DNA from: JAPUDS01 sp050258575
GTDB lineage: Bacteria; Patescibacteriota; Saccharimonadia; Saccharimonadales; Saccharimonadaceae
DNA length: 10,569 nucleotides
Direction: 5' to 3'
Assembly (NCBI GenBank): GCA_050258575.1
Contig: JBLMYZ010000027.1
Span: 1-10,569 of the forward strand
The notes under the pieces were generated by a model. That model did no database searches and was not told where the DNA came from. It worked only from the letters and a program-made list of their open reading frames with translations. Made by a program: the position numbers and the translations under genes. The first letter of the stretch is position 1. Every line of letters starts with the position of its first letter. Below are positions 5,901-10,569 of the stretch, piece after piece.

Positions 5901-6524
5901 GTGCAAAACGCTTCTTTCACTCCACGGCTTCAGGTTCAGCAGAAAATCACGGCTTTCGTGAATAAATATCGTATCTATCATGCCGGAGCTGATAGCGTAG
6001 CGGGGGAGATGTATAGTTTTGCGCAACAAAAACGCGTTAAAATCAAGGAAAAGATTACTTTTTATAGCGACGAATCAAAAAAGACGCCGGTTTATACGTT
6101 GCGCGCTGAAAAAGTCCTCGATGTTCATGGCAGGTATTTTGTTGAGGATATGGAAGGCAAGCTGATAGGCGGTTTCAGGAAAGATTTTAAAAAATCTCTC
6201 GCGCTGAGTACTTGGTATGTGTTCGATGCTGATCAGCAGGATATATTTATCGTCCGTGAAAATAACTACGCGACGGCAATTTTGCGGCGTTTTTCGGACT
6301 TTATACCGCTCGTAGGCGATCTGATAGGTGTGATTATGTCGTTCATAAAATACCACTTTGAAATCATCGACAAGAAAACAGGTGAAGAGGTTGGTGTGTA
6401 TCGAAAAATCAAACTGTACCGCGACCATTATTCGCTGGATATGGATGACGGGTCATGGTCTATGGTTGATCCGCGGGTAGCCGCTGCGCTAGGGGTAGCG
6501 CTCGATGCGCTGCAGTCGCGCTAG
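5901..6524 (+). CDS. LURP-one-related (LOR, tubby-like) family protein
   Basis: The 207-residue protein resembles the LOR/DUF567 family, a twelve-stranded barrel around a central helix related to tubby and phospholipid scramblase. Telling parts are KEKITFYSDESKKTPVYTLR, VLDVHGRYFVEDMEGKLIGG and the repeat-like DIFIVRENNYATAILRR. Residues 131-150 (FSDFIPLVGDLIGVIMSFIK) form a hydrophobic stretch that may be the buried helix of the barrel or touch the membrane. Bacterial members have no well-established role. GTG 5901 has AAAGGAAA (5888-5895) at correct spacing. Its last three codons face the end of pheA: the TAG stop (6522-6524) lies within the CTAG that also holds the pheA stop. The family call is from sequence style, not a search. 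Confidence 0.7.
   Translation: MQNASFTPRLQVQQKITAFVNKYRIYHAGADSVAGEMYSFAQQKRVKIKEKITFYSDESKKTPVYTLRAEKVLDVHGRYFVEDMEGKLIGGFRKDFKKSLALSTWYVFDADQQDIFIVRENNYATAILRRFSDFIPLVGDLIGVIMSFIKYHFEIIDKKTGEEVGVYRKIKLYRDHYSLDMDDGSWSMVDPRVAAALGVALDALQSR
6486..6501 (-). terminator. Short hairpin just beyond the pheA stop
   Basis: GCGCTA (6486-6491) pairs with TAGCGC (6496-6501) around a GGGG/CCCC loop. On the minus strand it lies about 20 nt after the pheA stop and inside the LOR coding region. No U-run follows, so it is at best a weak terminator. Confidence 0.25.
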
Positions 6525-7327
6525 GCGGCTCTTTTATAGTGTCCGAGGAGGCGGATGAAACAGTTCTGGGCTTCGAGTTCTTTCGTGACTTTGCGTAAGG
6601 TCGCGGCGTCGATTTCGACATCGACGATGAACTGGTAGCGGAACGCTTCGCCGCGGACAGGGCGAGACTCAAGCTTGGTGAGGTTGGCGTTATGCCTCTC
6701 GAACACGCCAAGAGCCTCATAGAGCGCTCCTGGGGTGTGATTGGTCTGAATGACCAGAGAGGCTTTGTCGGCGCTTTCAACGACCTCTAGTGTGGGCGCA
6801 AGGACGAAAAAGCGGGTGATATTTTGCGTTTCATCTTCGATATCTTGATCTAAAATGGCCATATTCCACTGCTCGGCGGCTACTCTCGAGGCGATAGCTG
6901 CGGCATGGCGCATGTCGTGAGTTTTTATATAACCGACCGCCGCCGCGGTGTCGTAAAACTCGGAGATTTCCACTCTAGGGAAGTTTTTTTCCAAATACCC
7001 GCGGCATTGATCGAGTGCGGCGGAATGTGAATATATCTCCGTGATTTCTTTCTGTGAACTTCCAGGGAAACCGATAAGCTGTTGGTGAATATGTAGCGCT
7101 ACTTCGCCGGTCACTGCCAGATTGTTTTCGAGCAGGAGGTTATACGAGTCGTGTAGCGAGCCGTAGAGCGAATTTTCGATCGCCACCAGACCATAGTTTT
7201 CGTGCGAAACGGATTCAAATACATCACGGAAGGTCTCGCAGGTGAGCACTTCTACGTCAACGCCAAAAAACCGCCGCGCCGCAGCATCATGAAACGAGCC
7301 GAGTTCACCCTGGATAGCTACTTTCAT
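6521..7327 (-). CDS. pheA: Prephenate dehydratase with ACT regulatory domain
   Basis: This stand-alone enzyme of 268 residues turns prephenate into phenylpyruvate, the step before phenylalanine. The catalytic half has GELGSFHDAAARRFF at the N-terminus, VAIENSLYGSLHDS (48-61), the SHSAALDQC motif with His101, and QNITRFFVLA with the Thr171-Arg-Phe signature. The ACT domain (about 187-262) keeps HTPGALYEAL (GAL, 200-202) and LESRP (220-223), which bind phenylalanine, so feedback inhibition is likely. The start is ATG 7327 (MKVAIQG). A longer frame back to 7405 runs through the palindromic promoter region and has no merit. TATACT ends 8 nt before this ATG and there is no ribosome site, so the message is probably leaderless. 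It is convergent with the LOR gene, the two overlapping by 4 nt. No other aromatic-pathway gene is nearby. Confidence 0.95.
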   Translation of the reverse strand: MKVAIQGELGSFHDAAARRFFGVDVEVLTCETFRDVFESVSHENYGLVAIENSLYGSLHDSYNLLLENNLAVTGEVALHIHQQLIGFPGSSQKEITEIYSHSAALDQCRGYLEKNFPRVEISEFYDTAAAVGYIKTHDMRHAAAIASRVAAEQWNMAILDQDIEDETQNITRFFVLAPTLEVVESADKASLVIQTNHTPGALYEALGVFERHNANLTKLESRPVRGEAFRYQFIVDVEIDAATLRKVTKELEAQNCFIRLLGHYKRAA

Positions 7328-7335
7328 AGGAGAGT

Positions 7336-7344
7336 AGTATAGCA
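7336..7344 (-). promoter_or_regulatory. Extended -10 promoter of pheA
   Basis: On the minus strand TGcTATACT ends 8 nt before ATG 7327, so the transcript should begin at or next to the start codon. It is the exact mirror image of the helicase -10 at 7423-7431. Confidence 0.65.
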
Positions 7345-7422
7345 TGAGTGGGGAATGGGGAGTGAAAATTGGAAATTGGGGAATATCCCCCTTTCCTTTT
7401 TCCATTCCCCAACCCCCCCAAC

Positions 7423-7431
7423 TGCTATACT
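7423..7431 (+). promoter_or_regulatory. Extended -10 promoter of the helicase gene
   Basis: TGcTATACT ends 6 nt before ATG 7438, and the intervening TATTTC holds no ribosome site, so the message is predicted to be leaderless. The usual -35 place is a C/T-rich arm of the palindrome. Confidence 0.65.
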
Positions 7432-7437
7432 TATTTC

Positions 7438-8964
7438 ATGGATCAAGAGTTAGCGCTAGAGATACTGCTTTCGGGGGAGAACGTGCTGTTGACGGGGCCG
7501 GCAGGGTCGGGCAAGACGTACCTGTTGAACCAGTTTATTCGTGAGGCAAAAAACATGGGCAAGCGTGTGTCTGTGACGGCAACAACTGGGCTGGCAGCGA
7601 CGCATCTGGGCGGGACGACGATACACTCCTGGAGTGGAATCGGCGTCAAGGACGAGCTAGAGGCGGATTTTGAGGATTTTCTGCTGAAAAGCCGGCGCGA
7701 TATCATCGAGACCGCCGATGTACTCGTGATCGATGAAATTTCGATGCTACATGACTATCGGCTCGACATGGTTGACCGCACGGCGCGGGTCGTGCGGGAG
7801 GACGAGCGGCCGTTTGGCGGGCTGCAGGTGGTGCTTTGCGGTGATTTTTTCCAGTTGCCACCGGTCAATCGCCGCGAGGGCCGAGAGGGTGGCTTCGTGA
7901 CAAATGCAGCCGTGTGGGACGAACTCGGTTTGGCCGTGTGCTACCTGGCGGAACAGCATCGGCAACACGACGAGCAGCTACTTGACGTGCTAAACGCCAT
8001 GCGCCGCGGCGACCTCAGGCGGCGGCACGCGGCAGCACTGCTGGGGCGAGTGGATGTGTCGCTCGACGGCGATCTGACGGAACTACACACAGTAAACGTC
8101 GACGTTGACCGGATAAACCATGCCAAGCTGACTGCGCTTGCCGCTGACGAACATGTCTACCATGCGGTAACGACCGGCAAAGAAAACTTTGTTGAGGCAC
8201 TCAAGCGCTCGTGTATTGCCCCGGAGACACTGGTGTTGAAGCAGGGGGCGCTCGTCATGGCGATAAAAAACAGCTCAGAGCGCAAATACGTCAACGGCAG
8301 TGTTGGTACGGTAGAGCGGTTTGAAGAAGTGACGGAATATCCGGTAGTAAAGTTTCGCAGCGGCAAAACGGTGACGATGAAACCTGACAGTTGGGAACTC
8401 CGCGACGGCGACAAAAAACGGGCGAGTTTGACACAGATTCCGCTCAGGCTGGCCTGGGCGATCACTGTGCATAAAAGCCAGGGCATGACGCTGGACGCGG
8501 CGCGGATAGACCTGCGCAAAGCTTTCGTGGAAGGCATGGGTTACGTGGCGCTGAGCCGGGTGCGCAGCCTAGAGGGGCTGAGTCTGCTCGGTATCAACCA
8601 AATGGCCTTAAAAATTAGCCCAGAAGCAGTTGAGATAGACAAAAAGTTGCGTAAAAAAGCGGCCGACGACCATGCCAGGTTCGAACACCTGCGCGCCAAC
8701 AGGGAAAAACGCGAGAAAAAGGCAGCTAAAACTTCTGCGGACAAGGAAAAACGGTCGAAAAGCTGGGCGGAAAAGCTGGAAAAAATGCGTGAAAAACACC
8801 CCAACGCTTACCGGCCATGGACTGACGAGCAGGACGCACTGCTGAAACAAGAGTTTCAACTCGGGAGCGGCCCGGCAAAACTGTCTCAGCTGCTCGGTCG
8901 TCACGAGCGATCTATCATCCTCCGACTGCAAAAACTCCTCGGCGAAGACGTAGTGCAGTTGTAG
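7438..8964 (+). CDS. Pif1/RecD2-like SF1B DNA helicase with C-terminal Myb-like domain
   Basis: The 508-residue ATP-dependent helicase has Walker A GPAGSGKT (20-27), motif Ia TATTGLAATHLGG, Walker B VLVIDEISML (95-104), motif III CGDFFQLPPV (134-143), the AEQHRQHD arginine-finger region (171-178), and the C-terminal motifs WAITVHKSQGMTLD (340-353) and YVALSRVRS (369-377). Pif1-family enzymes unwind DNA 5' to 3' and help with G-quadruplexes, R-loops and replication restart. Residues about 397-457 are Lys/Glu-rich and likely coiled or flexible. Residues 459-501 (RPWTDEQDALLKQEF to GRHERSIILRLQKL) resemble a single Myb/SANT-like helix-turn-helix that could bind DNA; similar tails occur on other bacterial helicases. 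Start ATG 7438 is chosen because it follows the -10 by 6 nt and begins the family-typical MDQELALEILLSGENVLLTG; extensions to 7369 or 7344 would read the palindrome. Confidence 0.93.
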   Translation: MDQELALEILLSGENVLLTGPAGSGKTYLLNQFIREAKNMGKRVSVTATTGLAATHLGGTTIHSWSGIGVKDELEADFEDFLLKSRRDIIETADVLVIDEISMLHDYRLDMVDRTARVVREDERPFGGLQVVLCGDFFQLPPVNRREGREGGFVTNAAVWDELGLAVCYLAEQHRQHDEQLLDVLNAMRRGDLRRRHAAALLGRVDVSLDGDLTELHTVNVDVDRINHAKLTALAADEHVYHAVTTGKENFVEALKRSCIAPETLVLKQGALVMAIKNSSERKYVNGSVGTVERFEEVTEYPVVKFRSGKTVTMKPDSWELRDGDKKRASLTQIPLRLAWAITVHKSQGMTLDAARIDLRKAFVEGMGYVALSRVRSLEGLSLLGINQMALKISPEAVEIDKKLRKKAADDHARFEHLRANREKREKKAAKTSADKEKRSKSWAEKLEKMREKHPNAYRPWTDEQDALLKQEFQLGSGPAKLSQLLGRHERSIILRLQKLLGEDVVQL

Positions 8965-8990
8965 GAACGAAACTTTACAGACTTTTATAA

Positions 8991-9002
8991 ACTTTGCAAA
9001 GT
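8991..9002. other. 12-bp perfect palindrome upstream of the GH1 gene
   Basis: ACTTTGCAAAGT is its own reverse complement. It is preceded by two further ACTTT units at 8972 and 8981, so three copies start 9-10 bp apart, on one face of the helix. The palindrome ends 38 nt before the GH1 extended -10. A weak GC hairpin (CCGCC 9018-9022, GGCGG 9028-9032) lies between. Either may be an operator or the remains of a helicase-gene terminator; no T-run supports the latter. Confidence 0.35.
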
Positions 9003-9040
9003 ATTGTCGTAAAACTGCCGCCGTGAGGGCGGGGGAGCGA

Positions 9041-9049
9041 TGGTATACT
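9041..9049 (+). promoter_or_regulatory. Extended -10 promoter of the GH1/yvcK unit
   Basis: TGgTATACT ends 9 nt before ATG 9059. GGGAGG (9050-9055) lies between them, but a start 6-7 nt after the -10 would leave most of it untranscribed, so this promoter would give a nearly leaderless message. A ribosome site would work only for a transcript begun further upstream. Confidence 0.6.
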
Positions 9050-9058
9050 GGGAGGTAT

Positions 9059-10321
9059 ATGACAACGAAACCGGAGGGACTGCGGTTCCCGAAACAGTTT
9101 TTGTGGGGAGCGAGTACCAGTGCGCACCAGGTTGAAGGCGGCAACCACAACAACTGGACGGTGTGGGAGCTGGAAAATGCCAAAAGCCTGGCAAACGCGG
9201 CTCGGTACAAACTAGAGCATCTCGACACATGGGCCAAGATCGCTCCAGAGGCGACCGACCCGGCAAACTATATTTCTGGCAAAGCGATCGACCACTACAA
9301 CCGCTACGAAGCTGACTTTGATATCGCCAAAAAGATGCACCTGAACGCGTTTCGGTTTAGTGTCGAATGGTCGCGCGTCGAGCCGGAAGAGGGCGTGTGG
9401 AACGCGGCCGCGGTCGAGCACTATCGACAGTATATACAGGCGCTCAAACAGCGCGGACTGGAGCCGGTGTTGACGTTGTACCACTGGACGGTACCAGTGT
9501 GGTTTGCCGAAAAAGGCGCGTTCGCGCGGCGGCGAAATATTCAGTATTTCGTGCGTTTCGCCGACAAGATACTGCGCGAGCTCGGCCGCGACGTGCGGTT
9601 TGTGGTGACGGTCAACGAGCCAGACACCGTGGCGTCGCATGGGTATTTTTTGCAAGATCATCCGCCCGGACAGCGTTCGGTACCGCGGATGGTATGGGTG
9701 TATCGCAACCACCTCAGGGCGCACAAAGAAGTATATGTCGTCGCAAAAAAGATCTCCCGTCGTTTTAAGGTTGGTTTTGTAAAAAATTACTCCTTTGTTG
9801 AGCCGGCAAACGACAAGTTACTCAGTCGTCTGGCAACGAAGCTCGACTACTGGCTGCGCGACGACGTACAGCTCAACTATGTGGGACGCAAACAAGATTT
9901 TATAGGGGTGAATTACTATTTTTCCGACAAATGGGACGGGTTTAAGCTGCGCCACGACGACAAAGAGGTGAGCGACATGGGCTGGGAGCTCAAACCAGAA
10001 CATCTCGAGCCCGTGCTGCTGCGAGTTGGCCGCAAAAAACGGCCGATTTTCGTGCTAGAAACAGGGGTGGCGGATCGTGACGACGTTCACCGCGCGAACT
10101 GGCTGGTGAAAACTGTTGCAGCGGTGCACAACGCCCGCGCGGCTGGGGTAGATGTTCAGGGGTACATGCACTGGAGTATGTTTGACAACTTTGAGTGGGC
10201 GTACGGCCGCTGGCCGCGGTTTGGGCTAGTGGGGATTGACTACGAGGATAACCTGCGGCGACTGCCGCGGCGCAGTGCGGCGCAGTACGCGCGGTTTGTA
10301 AAAAAAGCGAGGGGTCTTTAG
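9059..10321 (+). CDS. Glycoside hydrolase family 1 (beta-glucosidase-like)
   Basis: The 420-residue protein has the GH1 (beta/alpha)8 barrel signature in order: FLWGASTSAHQVEGG (14-28, Gln24 for sugar binding), NAFRFSVEWSRVEPEEG (96-112), YHWTVPVWF (141-149, His142), acid/base Glu187 in TVNEP, VNYY (284-287), nucleophile Glu334 in FVLETG, and MHWSMFDNFEWAYG (370-383, Trp372, Glu379). GH1 enzymes cleave beta-linked glucosides, galactosides or phospho-sugars with retention. The nucleophile motif is ETG rather than the usual ENG; both catalytic Glu remain. There is no signal peptide, so it acts in the cytoplasm. It is a little shorter than the usual 440-480. Start ATG 9059 follows the -10 and begins MTTKPEGLRFPKQFLWG; an extension to 9023 would read promoter DNA. 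It ends TAG directly before the ATG of yvcK. Confidence 0.92.
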   Translation: MTTKPEGLRFPKQFLWGASTSAHQVEGGNHNNWTVWELENAKSLANAARYKLEHLDTWAKIAPEATDPANYISGKAIDHYNRYEADFDIAKKMHLNAFRFSVEWSRVEPEEGVWNAAAVEHYRQYIQALKQRGLEPVLTLYHWTVPVWFAEKGAFARRRNIQYFVRFADKILRELGRDVRFVVTVNEPDTVASHGYFLQDHPPGQRSVPRMVWVYRNHLRAHKEVYVVAKKISRRFKVGFVKNYSFVEPANDKLLSRLATKLDYWLRDDVQLNYVGRKQDFIGVNYYFSDKWDGFKLRHDDKEVSDMGWELKPEHLEPVLLRVGRKKRPIFVLETGVADRDDVHRANWLVKTVAAVHNARAAGVDVQGYMHWSMFDNFEWAYGRWPRFGLVGIDYEDNLRRLPRRSAAQYARFVKKARGL

Positions 10322-10569
10322 ATGGTTGAAGAAACGAGCGAGGGAGCGAATTTTGTCGTTATTGGCGGCGGAACAGGCAGTTTTACGCTGCTGACTGGTC
10401 TAAAACGCTACGTCAACAATATCACGGCGCTAGTCAACATGGCTGACGATGGCGGCTCGACTGGGCAACTACGCGACGAGCTGGGCGTGTTGCCGCCAGG
10501 AGATATTCGCCAGTGTTTAGTGGCGCTGTCTGACAGCCCAAAGGCGCGCGAGCTGTTTAACTACCGGTT
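10322..10569 (+). CDS. yvcK: YvcK/CofD-like family protein, N-terminal part
   Basis: The first 82 codons are visible; the gene runs off the right edge. NFVVIGGGTGSFTLLTGLK is the nucleotide-sugar-binding glycine-rich start of the family, followed by VNMADDGGSTGQLRDELG and LPPGDIRQCLVALS, both diagnostic. YvcK proteins bind UDP-sugars and are needed for gluconeogenic growth and cell-wall synthesis control; the related CofD (2-phospho-L-lactate transferase) makes coenzyme F420. The MADDGGSTG form and lack of other F420 genes favour YvcK. ATG 10322 follows the GH1 stop with no gap, and GAGGGG (10309-10314) inside the GH1 end is its ribosome site, so the two are one transcription unit. Confidence 0.92.
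   Translation, partial: MVEETSEGANFVVIGGGTGSFTLLTGLKRYVNNITALVNMADDGGSTGQLRDELGVLPPGDIRQCLVALSDSPKARELFNYR

Larger units (their letters stand above)
7336..7431. repeat. 96-bp imperfect palindrome between pheA and the helicase gene
   Basis: Nested inverted matches share one centre near 7384: AGTATAGCA/TGCTATACT (7336-7344, 7423-7431), GGGGAATGG/CCATTCCCC (7350-7358, 7402-7410), AAAA/TTTT (7365-7368, 7397-7400), GGAAA/TTTCC (7371-7375, 7392-7396) and GGGGA/TCCCC (7378-7382, 7386-7390) around ATA. The left half is almost all purine and the right half almost all pyrimidine. The outer pair are the two -10 elements. The rest may be a cruciform-forming insert, a small non-coding element with inverted ends, or a two-way operator. 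Confidence 0.75.

Noticed and set aside
8608..9237. 209-residue minus-strand frame over the helicase end and GH1 start
   Set aside because: It is rich in Phe, Leu and Ser as expected opposite Lys/Glu-rich coding DNA, and crosses two well-supported genes.

Overview
The window looks like a piece of the chromosome of a small-genome bacterium, most likely of the Candidate Phyla Radiation (Patescibacteria, perhaps Saccharibacteria). This rests on the style of the YvcK start (NMADDGGSTGQLRDELG), the alpha2-type glycyl-tRNA synthetase end, the Pif1-like helicase with a Myb-like tail, tight gene packing and many lineage-specific small proteins. The assignment is inference. There are no rRNA, tRNA, CRISPR or insertion-sequence signatures. 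The standard genetic code fits.

Layout. (1) 1-152: the 3' end of glycyl-tRNA synthetase. (2) 245-1420: an intact, visibly AT-richer Fic-domain gene, probably acquired. (3) 1426-2384: two damaged genes. One is an RBBP9/YdeN-like serine hydrolase interrupted by an in-frame TGA; the other is an FKBP prolyl isomerase broken by a one-base frameshift. (4) 2533-2835: a small acidic protein of unknown function. (5) 2991-3734: an SDR oxidoreductase, ending at a hairpin shared with a convergent secreted-protein gene (3786-4191, minus) whose signal peptide is out of frame at a run of seven A. (6) 4289-5831: a three-gene, translationally coupled operon of two unknown proteins and RNase HI. (7) 5901-6524: a LURP-one-related (LOR/tubby-like) protein, convergent with a prephenate dehydratase (6521-7327, minus); their stop codons share one CTAG. 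(8) 7336-7431: an imperfect palindrome carrying two mirrored promoters for the dehydratase and for a Pif1-like helicase (7438-8964). (9) 9059-10321: a GH1 beta-glycosidase followed without a gap by the start of a YvcK/CofD-family gene that runs off the window.

The strongest cross-cutting signal is regulatory. Nearly every promoter that can be placed has an extended -10 of the form TGNTAyAcT (five TATACT, two TACAAT, variants TAAACT and AATACT) without a convincing -35. For fic, pheA, the helicase and the glycosidase the -10 lies only 6-9 nt before the start codon, so these messages should be leaderless or nearly so. Genes with longer leaders carry recognisable Shine-Dalgarno sequences. The second theme is three lesions in neighbouring genes between 1.7 and 4.2 kb (one TGA, two single-base homopolymer shifts). 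Each leaves conserved coding sequence on both sides, so sequencing error, very recent decay and length-variable switching must be told apart.
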